Below are positions 15,909-23,124 of a stretch of 64,000 bases of DNA, one piece after another. The DNA is taken from positions 1 to 64,000 of the IMG/VR virus record IMGVR_UViG_3300018080_000112; one strand, given 5' to 3'. This DNA is from a virus. The notes under the pieces are model-generated. The model ran no database searches. It was not told the origin of the DNA and saw nothing but the letters and a program-made list of their open reading frames with translations. The position numbers and the translations under genes were made by a program. The first letter of the stretch is position 1; every line of letters begins with the position of its first letter.

Positions 15909-16430
15909 TTACTGGTTCTTGTACAGACGGCTCTCCACGGGTTCCGTGGTATTGGAGTCCTGGTATCGACCTTCGTACTCTATCCCGGTATCACCACAAA
16001 CTGCATGAAAAGAGATCTGACAAATCCGTATATTAGGATAAATAATGACAGGATGCAAACAGGCAAGTTCTAACGTCCACCGACCCCGGAAACCAACATC
16101 ACCAAAACCAGCCGTGATGTGAACGAAGATACCTAAACGACCCACAGAAGAGCGACCGTCAAGGCGCGGAACCAGGTCCCGCGTCTCTGTGTATTCGTTC
16201 GTAGATGCCAGGTACAACCGCCCTGGTTCCAGCATGAGACCAGACTCCGGAATTGTTATGAGCTTGGTCTCATTCTGTCCCTTCGCATCCAGCGGAAACT
16301 GGTCATAGACCTTCAACTGGTTACTCAAAGAGAGGTTGTAGCTGTTCGGGTTCAGGTGCTCCTCTTCGAAGGGTTCAATGATAATGTCACCGCCAAGGCG
16401 TTTTCGGATTTCATCTCCTGAAAGAATCAA
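15909..16430 (-). CDS. dcd: dCTP deaminase (dUTPase superfamily)
   Basis: Deaminates dCTP to dUTP in pyrimidine dNTP synthesis. Family motifs: NPNSYNLSLSN, the GRSSVGRLGIFVHITAGFGDVGF segment (catalytic-region Arg/Ser plus the trimer-core strand) and RGRWTLELACLHP with the expected catalytic Glu. 173 aa is close to family length. Whether it also hydrolyses dUTP cannot be judged. Its stop overlaps nothing essential; its start overlaps the upstream stop. Confidence 0.9.
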   Translation of the reverse strand: MILSGDEIRKRLGGDIIIEPFEEEHLNPNSYNLSLSNQLKVYDQFPLDAKGQNETKLITIPESGLMLEPGRLYLASTNEYTETRDLVPRLDGRSSVGRLGIFVHITAGFGDVGFRGRWTLELACLHPVIIYPNIRICQISFHAVCGDTGIEYEGRYQDSNTTEPVESRLYKNQ

Positions 16431-16795
16431 AATGGACCTCCGTACTTCGTCACAGCGCCGCGACCTCGACCACCCTGGTTTCTCTTTGCTGGCATTGGAG
16501 AAGCTTGTACTGGTGCTGGTGCTGGTATGAAAGAGTTGTCAAGAAATGCACTGTCTTGTTGCGGACCTTGTTCGCCTTGCAGCGTGTACTGTACTTCTTT
16601 GCTGAACACTACAACAGCATGTGTTTCTTGCACAAGAAAAATGTTCTCACCAGACAACGCTCCCATCTGGACCCGTTGGTTGATCCAGGTGCGAGCTTCG
16701 TCCTTGTCCTGGAACTCTGGATGGTTCCCTACTTTCTTGTATGTGGGGTCAAGACCACCGGCGCTATAAAGAATCTCAAGCTTCTTTTCAATCAT
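16427..16795 (-). CDS. hypothetical protein with GRGRG tail, 122 aa
   Basis: N-terminal alpha/beta segment, then a Pro/Ala-rich linker (FIPAPAPVQASPMPAK) and a Gly/Arg tail GGRGRGAVTKYGGPF that could touch nucleic acid. Stop codon overlaps the dcd start (ATGA). Unrecognised. Confidence 0.68.
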   Translation of the reverse strand: MIEKKLEILYSAGGLDPTYKKVGNHPEFQDKDEARTWINQRVQMGALSGENIFLVQETHAVVVFSKEVQYTLQGEQGPQQDSAFLDNSFIPAPAPVQASPMPAKRNQGGRGRGAVTKYGGPF

Positions 16796-16809
16796 GGTAA
16801 ATCTCCAAA

Positions 16810-16822
16810 GTTAGGTCCTAAC
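16810..16822. promoter_or_regulatory. class C palindrome
   Basis: Perfect GTTAGGTCCTAAC, 15 bp upstream of the start at 16795. Confidence 0.6.
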
Positions 16823-17267
16823 ATTCTAACATTTCAGGCTGTTGGCGTAAGGCTGTCAACATGAAAGCTGATATCGTCTCAAAACGGTTGACTTAGGAGG
16901 ATCAGCATGTTCAAAGCTGTGGACAAGGATTGAGGATAAAATTTTGCATCCCCCAAATAGGTGACCCCCGAAACGCTCAACAGCCAGATGACGTTCCGGG
17001 GGTCATTTGCTTAATCTAATAAGCCATCTCTGCGCCCTCTATGAGAGAACTAACAGGTGTTCGACCGGTGAAGGTCTAGTGAGCCTCGCCAATGCTAATA
17101 ATGCTTGTCACATGAGGTCGGTGTCAGTCAGTACGCCTTGAAGCACCCTGTGTTCCTTCCCCACGAAAGAGCCGGAAACTGGCTCGCGCATTCCGGGTTT
17201 CATGACAAAACTAGCGTAGTCCCCGAAGAGACTGAGGCTGGTCAACATCTGGCTGATAAAGAAAAAG
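16823..17267. other. gene-free stretch with possible structured RNA
   Basis: No credible ORF on either strand. Holds decayed class D copies (about 16836-16925), a long stem at 16963-17004 (GACCCCCGAAACG against CGTTCCGGGGGTC), and several shorter GC-rich inverted repeats up to the tRNA-like gene at 17268. I see no match to 6S, RNase P or other RNAs I know. Confidence 0.4.
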
Positions 17268-17377
17268 TAGTGAGGGTAGGATTCGAACCTACATCTGCCG
17301 GTATTTTCACACCCGCCGACTTTCCAATCCGGATCAAGGGGGTCAGCATTACCTGACTCCTTTTAGACCACCTCACC
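17268..17377 (-). tRNA. tRNA-Ser(GGA)-like with expanded D arm, 110 nt
   Basis: Acceptor GGTGAGG/CCTCACT, anticodon arm CCGGA-TTGGAAA-GTCGG (anticodon GGA), a long variable arm capped by GAAA, and T arm GTAGG-TTCGAAT-CCTAC all fit a class II serine tRNA. The D region is 36 nt instead of about 17 and folds into a strong hairpin (GTCAG-GTAATG-CTGAC extended by AAGG/CCTT) rather than a normal D arm. CCA is not encoded. Real tRNA-derived gene; function uncertain. Confidence 0.65.
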
Positions 17378-17381
17378 TTAA

Positions 17382-17466
17382 TGGACCGTGATGGATCTGC
17401 ACCACCGACCTCCGAGAGTTTACCTTGCGGTCAGCCCCCGGCGCTCTACTGCTGAGCTAACGATCC
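17382..17466 (-). tRNA. tRNA-like gene with 20-nt anticodon loop, 85 nt
   Basis: Acceptor GGATCGT/ACGGTCC (one T-G), D arm GCTC-AGCAGTA-GAGC, variable AGGTC and T arm GGTGG-TGCAGAT-CCATC are in canonical positions. The anticodon stem CCGGG/CTCGG encloses 20 nt rather than 7, with an internal ACC-GCAA-GGT mini-hairpin. The T loop lacks the usual TTC. No anticodon can be assigned. Confidence 0.5.
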
Positions 17467-17515
17467 CCGTCCAGATGACTTGAAAACTTTTTATTCTTTT
17501 TTCAAACAACATGTA

Positions 17516-17550
17516 TATAGAGACACACCCTACGTCAAAGTGTAACCACT
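17516..17550 (-). promoter_or_regulatory. class A promoter-like element
   Basis: AGTGGTTACACTTTGACG then TGTGTCTCTATAT; 50-80 bp upstream of the tRNA-like pair, so it probably drives the RNA genes. Confidence 0.62.
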
Positions 17551-17604
17551 TTTTTTTCAATAAAATTCCACTTTTTTATTCTCCCTTTGAAATCAACGAG
17601 TTTC

Positions 17605-17795
17605 AAGGCTGTTGACACCGGGCTAGTTGAAAAAAGGCTGTTGACTGCGATCTGCAAGACTCTCAAGGCTGTTGACAATGGGGAAATGCCCTTTCAAGGC
17701 TGTTGAGGGGGTGGCAAAGACCTGGCAAGACTGTTGATAGTTAGGTAGAGCGGGGGCACGGCTGTTGACCAGGATTAATGGACCGGCGGTTGACA
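17605..17795 (+). repeat. class D repeat array, seven copies
   Basis: Units at 17605, 17634, 17665, 17696, 17727, 17758 and 17783 (29, 31, 31, 31, 31, 25 bp). The last copies are degenerate. Lies between a stop codon and the RNA promoter. Confidence 0.8.
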
Positions 17796-17805
17796 GAACG
17801 TAGAA

Positions 17806-18453
17806 TCAGAAATCGGTTTCTTGCATGTTGACCTGAACGACCTGTTTGACCGTCGCGCCGAACTTCTTCACCAGCCGGATAATGAAGTAATCACCACTTG
17901 GGAGTTCTCCCTTTTCCAGCCGGTTTTTGACCCATATGGTTGCTTCCGGGACACCAGGGAAGATCAGCGGATCTTCATCCGGTTCCACAACCGGGATCAA
18001 GATCTCGTCTTTGTATCTCGGAATCGGTTCTTCTGGGTTCGTTCCGCGCATCCGCTCCTCTGTGAGACCCAAGCTGAAAAGATGCTCGTCAAGAGGAAGA
18101 GAACGGTAGACCGTCACCTTCCCCAGAGAGCGACCCTTCTTCTTTGTCGCTTCGCCGTTCGCCTTTTTGGTTGTCTTTTTGGGTTCCTTCTCCGGAGGCG
18201 TGGACCCTTGACTTTGGGTCTCCGGTGCGGTCTCCTTTGTCTCAGTTGTAGATTCCGGCGAAGAACCTGTTCCCTCCTTGGTCTCGCCGGAGGTCTCACC
18301 TGTCTGTGGCGTCACCTTCTTGAACCCCGTCTTCTTTTTGCCAGCCGTCTCCGCTCCTGCAATCGGTTTTCCAGTTGGCATCGGTGCTTGTTTCACGTCT
18401 GGTTTGTCCTGACCTTCTTCCAAAAGTGATTGTTGGGTGTCTGGATCTGACAT
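17806..18453 (-). CDS. hypothetical protein with low-complexity N-half, 215 aa
   Basis: The first 130 residues are Gly/Thr/Lys/Glu/Pro-rich and probably disordered; the C-terminal 80 residues (ILIPVVEPDEDPLIFPGVPEATIWVKNRLEKGELPSGDYFIIR) look folded. GGGAGAA precedes the ATG at 18453. Unrecognised. Confidence 0.68.
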   Translation of the reverse strand: MSDPDTQQSLLEEGQDKPDVKQAPMPTGKPIAGAETAGKKKTGFKKVTPQTGETSGETKEGTGSSPESTTETKETAPETQSQGSTPPEKEPKKTTKKANGEATKKKGRSLGKVTVYRSLPLDEHLFSLGLTEERMRGTNPEEPIPRYKDEILIPVVEPDEDPLIFPGVPEATIWVKNRLEKGELPSGDYFIIRLVKKFGATVKQVVQVNMQETDF

Positions 18454-18484
18454 TCTTGTTCTCCCTTTCATTGTTCATGACTGT

Positions 18485-18949
18485 CTACCAGTCAGCTTCG
18501 CTCATTCTTCGTGCGATGCTTCGTTTGAGCTTCTGTTTGTTTGTTAACTTCACCGCCGGTTTCGGTGGTTCCGGTGGTGGTTTCGGTGCGGCTTTTTTCT
18601 TTGCCACGGCTTTCTTCTTCTTTACAGCGGGTTTCTTTGGTTTTGGTGTCGCGCTTCCTGGATCTGGAAAGATGAGATCCGTTTGTGCATCGTACCGATA
18701 TTGTTTGTCACCGCTCCGTCCTAATTTCGCACGCACATTCTTTCTTGCATATTCGTAATCTTTTATGACCACAGTTCCGGTAGCACCAATCTTTCCGTAG
18801 CGAACTCGAACCTCTCCTGTTGTACCCGTTCCATAAACTTCCCAGAATTTGTTGTGCTTCCCGTTTTCATTGAGTAGACGAACCTTCCATTCTTCGCCCT
18901 TTGCGGCTAAATGCGCGGCTCCTTTCCATGTAACGTATGGTCTTTCCAT
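18485..18949 (-). CDS. WGR-domain protein, 154 aa
   Basis: Residues about 20-85 match the WGR domain (KFWEVYGTGTTGEVRVRYGKIGATGTVVIKDYEYARKNVRAKL), known from PARP1-3 and bacterial MolR-type proteins, where it binds DNA or peptides; the signature here reads RYGKIG. A Lys/Pro-rich linker follows, ending RRMSEADW, a variant of the shared C-terminal octapeptide. No catalytic domain is attached. Class A element 90 bp upstream. Confidence 0.8.
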   Translation of the reverse strand: MERPYVTWKGAAHLAAKGEEWKVRLLNENGKHNKFWEVYGTGTTGEVRVRYGKIGATGTVVIKDYEYARKNVRAKLGRSGDKQYRYDAQTDLIFPDPGSATPKPKKPAVKKKKAVAKKKAAPKPPPEPPKPAVKLTNKQKLKRSIARRMSEADW

Positions 18950-19034
18950 CATTCCGTTCCTTTGTGCTTCCTTTTACTTCCCTTGTGCTTCCTTCTGGTC
19001 AAGATCACTTGACCCGTCAACCCGACTGTTCACT

Positions 19035-19070
19035 TATAGAGACACATCTTTTTCCAAAGTGACACCACTA
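19035..19070 (-). promoter_or_regulatory. class A promoter-like element
   Basis: AGTGGTGTCACTTTGG then TGTGTCTCTATAA, 90-120 bp upstream of the WGR gene. Confidence 0.62.
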
Positions 19071-19140
19071 TTTTTCATTTTGTGTCTGACGTGTGTCGCG
19101 TTGTGACATAGATGAGAAAAAAGTGGAGGGGGACCGAAAG

Positions 19141-19153
19141 GTTAGGACCTAAC
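19141..19153. promoter_or_regulatory. class C palindrome
   Basis: Perfect GTTAGGACCTAAC, between the stop at 19175 and the class A element at 19035. Confidence 0.6.
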
Positions 19154-19174
19154 TATTCAGTATTCTACTTCTAA

Positions 19175-19798
19175 CTATTCAGAGAAAAGACCATCTTCAG
19201 TTTCGGTTTGCCAGGGAGGAACTTGTTGAATCGCAGCAAGCTGGTCTGTTCGCCTGTTTCTTAACAAGTTGACAAGGGTGCTTCTGGATTGTCGAAAATA
19301 GCGCCAGTATCGACGCATCAGTTCAATTGCTGTGTGGATGGGAATATCAAGTGTACTCTTGATTTGGAGAACCATCGCGCCGTCTCGCTCATCTCTCTCC
19401 AGGTCCACATACCAGTCACACCACCCATAATAGTAGTACGCATGCGCAAAAGCCTGTTTTGCACCTGTAAGAGGTCCGCGAAGCGCCGCCGCCACAAGAG
19501 ACACATGACCTTCGTCATTATCCCAGAGAAGGGTCTCCATCAGCCCTATGTGCAAGTACTCCAGCGCTTCAACGGATGCGTTGCCCTCCAGATACTTCGC
19601 CAGTACACCGAGAGCATACGTTATCATCCCACTTGTCTCTTTGTTCTCCGTGATCCGCTTCTGGAGTACCTGGAAAACGTAGTCATAAGCGAACCGGTGC
19701 AAGATCACATCTGGAACCTCATTCTTTAGGAAACGTTTGACCTTTAGCCGCTGATTGTCATCCATCTCCGGCATGTAGAAATAGGGTTTAACAATCAT
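19175..19798 (-). CDS. hypothetical helical protein, 207 aa
   Basis: Unrecognised. Long amphipathic helices throughout, aromatic patch AFAHAYYYYGWCDWYVDL, Arg-rich helix RRYWRYFRQSRSTL, C-terminus EDGLFSE, similar to EEGLFSG of the gene ending at 54176. Start overlaps the upstream stop (GGATGA). Confidence 0.68.
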   Translation of the reverse strand: MIVKPYFYMPEMDDNQRLKVKRFLKNEVPDVILHRFAYDYVFQVLQKRITENKETSGMITYALGVLAKYLEGNASVEALEYLHIGLMETLLWDNDEGHVSLVAAALRGPLTGAKQAFAHAYYYYGWCDWYVDLERDERDGAMVLQIKSTLDIPIHTAIELMRRYWRYFRQSRSTLVNLLRNRRTDQLAAIQQVPPWQTETEDGLFSE

Positions 19799-20340
19799 CC
19801 CCACACCCGCCCTGTGCTTTGAACATTCTGACAAATATCACACATGTTGCAACTCCGGCACTGCGGAGAGAGATCAAAATCACCGATCTTTTTTGGCGGA
19901 TTTGGACACCAGCCGTCACTTATATCCACTATGGGGGGAAACTCTGCACCATCCGCCCGCTTCGGAATCGGAGTCTCTTTCTTGATCACATGTTTGTACT
20001 TGCGGACCCCACGAAATCCTTTCATCTCTGGACCTTCCACAGTATAAAAGGGACCGCTCCGTTGAATATACTCTCCTGGTTGCCAAACCGCGCCCGTAGT
20101 CTCACAAACCCATGACCTCTGGCAATACCAGAGACCTACGATCTTCATCCAGCCGCGAACACGACCATTCCAGACAGTGAAGCATCGGTGACCGCCACAC
20201 ATATCTTTCGGAAAGTACCGGGTTCTGTAGTTGATAAAAGATTTACCGTCAGCCACGGCGATCAATTCAGCTTCGTAATCATCCCACCGCGTTGTTTTGG
20301 GGACCGTCACAATCCAATCTATCATGCTTTGTGGGTCCAT
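19795..20340 (-). CDS. zinc-cluster hypothetical protein, 181 aa
   Basis: Contains MCGGHRCF, WYCQRSWVCE and a C-terminal CRSCNMCDICQ cluster that could bind zinc or an Fe-S cluster. The ATG at 20340 is preceded by AAAGGGGAAAAAG and lies inside the upstream gene's last codons. Function unknown. Confidence 0.66.
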   Translation of the reverse strand: MDPQSMIDWIVTVPKTTRWDDYEAELIAVADGKSFINYRTRYFPKDMCGGHRCFTVWNGRVRGWMKIVGLWYCQRSWVCETTGAVWQPGEYIQRSGPFYTVEGPEMKGFRGVRKYKHVIKKETPIPKRADGAEFPPIVDISDGWCPNPPKKIGDFDLSPQCRSCNMCDICQNVQSTGRVWG

Positions 20341-20852
20341 TCTTTTTCCCCTTTCAGTCTCTTCATCACAGCATAAGCTGGTTGAAGGTCCTTCTCTGTG
20401 TGGATACTTCCGCCGGTGTTCAGGTCCAAATACCACTGAACCACAGCCAACGGGTCATCCAGGTCATTGACAAAGAACTTGAACCGGTGACGAATCGGGT
20501 TCAACTCATCTTCGAACTCGTAGATCTTTAGACCGAACACCGGGACGTTGCCAGCAAGGAAGGAAAGAACAGCCTCCAGGCGCTGTTTTCCATCCACCAA
20601 CTCCATCGCGGTATGTTCTCCGCGATGCCAGCCGGGAGCATTCCAGAAGAGATCACCTCCGGACATTCCACCCTTCATACGAAACTCCAGGTATGCGATC
20701 TGTTGTTCCAAGGTCCAGACGTACCCGCGCTGATACTCCGGGTCCAATTCAATAGGAACACCAAATCCCTCGAAATGGCGACGTATCGAGGTCCACGCCA
20801 CATCAATGCAATAGTTCGCCTGTGACATTCTGGGAATATCTTCAAATCTCAT
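20322..20852 (-). CDS. DUF262 (ParB/GmrSD N-terminal-like) protein, 176 aa
   Basis: PEYQRGYVWTLEQQIAYLEF, MELVDGKQRLEAVLSFLAGNVPVFG and YLDLNTGG are the DUF262 motifs, the ParB-like nucleotidase fold found as the N-terminal half of GmrSD type IV restriction enzymes. The nuclease DUF1524 half is absent, so it is a stand-alone domain. In phages such proteins could act as decoys, NTPases or DNA-binding factors; this is inference. Confidence 0.82.
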   Translation of the reverse strand: MRFEDIPRMSQANYCIDVAWTSIRRHFEGFGVPIELDPEYQRGYVWTLEQQIAYLEFRMKGGMSGGDLFWNAPGWHRGEHTAMELVDGKQRLEAVLSFLAGNVPVFGLKIYEFEDELNPIRHRFKFFVNDLDDPLAVVQWYLDLNTGGSIHTEKDLQPAYAVMKRLKGEKEWTHKA

Positions 20853-20861
20853 CTATCCCTC

Positions 20862-21245
20862 TCAATGAAACAACGAAGCGCTGACAGAACTCAGGTTCTT
20901 CTTCATCGCCTCGATTGCTTCCTCTTTTGTGGCTCCTTCTCCGCTGGCGAAGTTGTCACGGAAGTTCTCGTGGAACGGGTTGCAGTCGCATGCCTCAAAT
21001 TCTTCCTCTGTCATCATTGTCGAGCCAAACAACGCAAATCCGATACGAGCCTCAAAGACACCGTCTTTCTCTTGAACATGGACCTCTGTGGTGCCATCAA
21101 CGCCAACATCCTGACACATGAAGATCGAGATCTTGTCATCTTGCGCCGGTTCTTCTTCTGGCGTCACCTCTGCAGGTTTCTCTTCTGGTTCTTTTACGGG
21201 TCTTTCCGCTTTCGGTATCAAATCCCAACCTTTGATGCGGTTCAT
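20862..21245 (-). CDS. hypothetical protein, 127 aa
   Basis: Acidic Pro/Glu-rich N-terminus, then DKISIFMCQDVGVDGTTEVHVQEKDGVFEARIGFALFG, compatible with a small beta-sheet domain, and a C-terminal helix. GAAGGAAGAG lies before the ATG at 21245. Unrecognised. Confidence 0.66.
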   Translation of the reverse strand: MNRIKGWDLIPKAERPVKEPEEKPAEVTPEEEPAQDDKISIFMCQDVGVDGTTEVHVQEKDGVFEARIGFALFGSTMMTEEEFEACDCNPFHENFRDNFASGEGATKEEAIEAMKKNLSSVSASLFH

Positions 21246-21262
21246 CTGTAACTCTCTTCCTT

Positions 21263-21577
21263 CTATTCTTGTTTCTTCCAACCCTCTAAAGAGGTCAAAT
21301 TGTTATACAACGCTGGCATAGGGAGTCCATCTGTATCCTCCGTTCCAGACCACCGGGTCTCTGGCATCATCAAAATTGGACCTTCCCACAACTCCACACG
21401 ACCACTGTTCTCCGGAAGAACAAGCGGACCTTGTTCGCTGAACACCACGCCGCTCATCAAAATCTTGTGTGATGGTCCTGGTGCTAGTCCCTTTGGCATC
21501 ACCACCATACGACCGCGAACTAAATGCCGGTTTGGTCTCTCATGTATCAGCGCCAGTAACTTCTCAGTGTCAGTCAC
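21263..21577 (-). CDS. hypothetical protein, 104 aa
   Basis: Short beta-rich protein with several Pro/Gly turns (MVVMPKGLAPGPSHKILMSGVVF). Overlaps the end of its upstream neighbour by 8 nt. Unrecognised. Confidence 0.66.
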   Translation of the reverse strand: MTDTEKLLALIHERPNRHLVRGRMVVMPKGLAPGPSHKILMSGVVFSEQGPLVLPENSGRVELWEGPILMMPETRWSGTEDTDGLPMPALYNNLTSLEGWKKQE

Positions 21578-22157
21578 TGGACACCTCCATCTTCTTCCAT
21601 TCCCATTGTTCTTTTGATTGTTTCCATTCCCACGTCACTGTACCGTCCTCGTGGCGGGTGAACTCACAGACGTATGTTGGCGGAATCTCACCTTCTGGTG
21701 TCACATCGAAGTGTGGTGATATTGCGTGATACTCGAACACGCGGCGCATCCACATCATCTCGCACCGGACCACGAGAACACCTTCCATTGACCGAATCAC
21801 ATCTTTCGGATTGTCCATCAAGAAAGCTTGAGAGATCTCAAACTTCCCAATGCGCCGGTGTATATCCTTGTACCGGTCCTCTGGCTTTTCTTGTGGCTCT
21901 TCCCCTTCCACAACAAGCTCAAGTTTCTCTGGAGGAACCAGACAAGTACAACCCTTTTGCATTGGATGCGCCTCTACAGGAACAATCGTGTGATGCACCT
22001 CGCACTTGTGCCACCAATGACCATTTTTGCACTTGGCGTTCCGCTTCATACACTTGGCGATAATCTCCGGCGGCTCGCCACATTCCGGACACAAATAGTC
22101 CTTGTACCTCTCTTTGCGAACCTCTGGATCTTTTCTATCTTTCTTTGCTTCGATCAT
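21570..22157 (-). CDS. zinc-ribbon hypothetical protein, 195 aa
   Basis: CPECGEPPEII, CMKRNAKCKNGHWWHKCEVHH and GCTCLVP form an N-terminal Cys/His-rich zone; the C-terminal half has Trp-rich strands (TVTWEWKQSKEQWEWKK). GAAAGG precedes the ATG at 22157, which lies inside the upstream gene's last codons. Function unknown. Confidence 0.68.
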   Translation of the reverse strand: MIEAKKDRKDPEVRKERYKDYLCPECGEPPEIIAKCMKRNAKCKNGHWWHKCEVHHTIVPVEAHPMQKGCTCLVPPEKLELVVEGEEPQEKPEDRYKDIHRRIGKFEISQAFLMDNPKDVIRSMEGVLVVRCEMMWMRRVFEYHAISPHFDVTPEGEIPPTYVCEFTRHEDGTVTWEWKQSKEQWEWKKMEVSSD

Positions 22158-22425
22158 AACCTTTCCCCTTTCCCAAATATCCGAGTTTCCCGTACTTTGT
22201 GAGCTTCGAACTGTTATTGACAGCACACTCCCACAATCCCATCAAAAATATCAGCACAAAATAAACCACCATAATCAACGCAAAAAGTTGTCCTGTCGAA
22301 AACTTTTTATCTGCATAAGACACATCACAGCGGATGAATAACACAAGCCACATCACAAAGGCGAACATCAGCGAGCTTACCAGCGACTGAATCAACACAT
22401 CTTTGATGGTCTTGATTGGTTTCAT
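22135..22425 (-). CDS. membrane protein with two helices, 96 aa
   Basis: Two hydrophobic segments (LVSSLMFAFVMWLVLFI and LFALIMVVYFVLIFLMGLW) joined by a short polar loop, and a basic Gly/Lys tail. Probably an inner-membrane protein with both ends in the cytoplasm. Unknown function. Confidence 0.7.
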   Translation of the reverse strand: MKPIKTIKDVLIQSLVSSLMFAFVMWLVLFIRCDVSYADKKFSTGQLFALIMVVYFVLIFLMGLWECAVNNSSKLTKYGKLGYLGKGKGYDRSKER

Positions 22426-22712
22426 GATGAGCTTTCCTTCTTTTTGACTCCGCTTGTGAGAAGGTCGGCGATCATTCCAGCCGCATGTCGGGTTGATTCC
22501 GTGTAAGGATTGTCACCCCAATCCAGACTACGGTCATTCTTCGGTCCTTCTGGATTCTCGCGGTCATCATAACCACACTCACGACACACATGCGCTTCGT
22601 TCGCCATCTGTTTCAACTGTGCTTCTGATTTGCCGAGACCGGTCTTGTAACCGACGTATGAATAACTGCGCCCACACTCCGGGTTCGCACATCTGAAAAT
22701 ATATTGCTCCAT
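22422..22712 (-). CDS. zinc-ribbon hypothetical protein, 96 aa
   Basis: CANPECG and CRECG form a CxxxxC...CxxC ribbon in the first 50 residues; the tail is polar (VKKKESSS). Start follows GAGGAAC with class D repeats just upstream. Confidence 0.68.
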   Translation of the reverse strand: MEQYIFRCANPECGRSYSYVGYKTGLGKSEAQLKQMANEAHVCRECGYDDRENPEGPKNDRSLDWGDNPYTESTRHAAGMIADLLTSGVKKKESSS

Positions 22713-22735
22713 TTTGTTCCTCTTTCAGGCTGTTG

Positions 22736-22767
22736 ACTACATAGATACGCGCTTCAAGGCTGTTGAC
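22736..22767 (+). repeat. class D repeats, two copies
   Basis: Units at 22736 and 22756 (20 bp apart, shorter than usual) in the gap before the start at 22712. Confidence 0.6.
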
Positions 22768-22784
22768 TTAACGTGATCTTAACT

Positions 22785-23111
22785 TCAAGCTGACGGTCGC
22801 TTCTTTGTCACATCCTGCACAACAGCGGAGAGCGCCGCCGTGCTGTTGCTGACCAGAAAAGAGATCCGGTCTGGACTCTCCGGGTCAACAACAACGAGCA
22901 AGGACCCCACATCGGTCTCAACCTTGTTGACCTCTGAGTGTTCCGGACCAACACGGGTGAACTTTTGTCCGGTGTGCTCCTCTGCATACTCCATAATCTC
23001 GCTGTGAAGCTTCAGATAGACCTCGTAACCCAGAAGAGCGATTGTTGGTTCTTCTCCGACCTTTTCAAAGAAGCTCTTCGCCGCCGTATTTATCTCTGTT
23101 CTCGTACTCAT
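22785..23111 (-). CDS. hypothetical protein, 108 aa (paralogue of 30500-31162)
   Basis: SFFEKVGEEPTIALLGYEVYLKL and VVVDPESPDRISFLVSN match KFIGETGKFPKCLLLGYEYYLRL and VVADPDHKHRLTFLVDN of the longer protein at 30500-31162. Function unknown. The open frame extends upstream, but MSTRTEIN at 23111 is the plausible start. Confidence 0.68.
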   Translation of the reverse strand: MSTRTEINTAAKSFFEKVGEEPTIALLGYEVYLKLHSEIMEYAEEHTGQKFTRVGPEHSEVNKVETDVGSLLVVVDPESPDRISFLVSNSTAALSAVVQDVTKKRPSA

Positions 23112-23124
23112 CTCCAGCCCTCTT

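Noticed and set aside
17105-17356. Plus-strand ORF across the tRNA-like gene
   Set aside because: Overlaps the T arm and acceptor of the tRNA-Ser-like gene; the GFEPTSAG-type peptide is a known tRNA antisense artefact.
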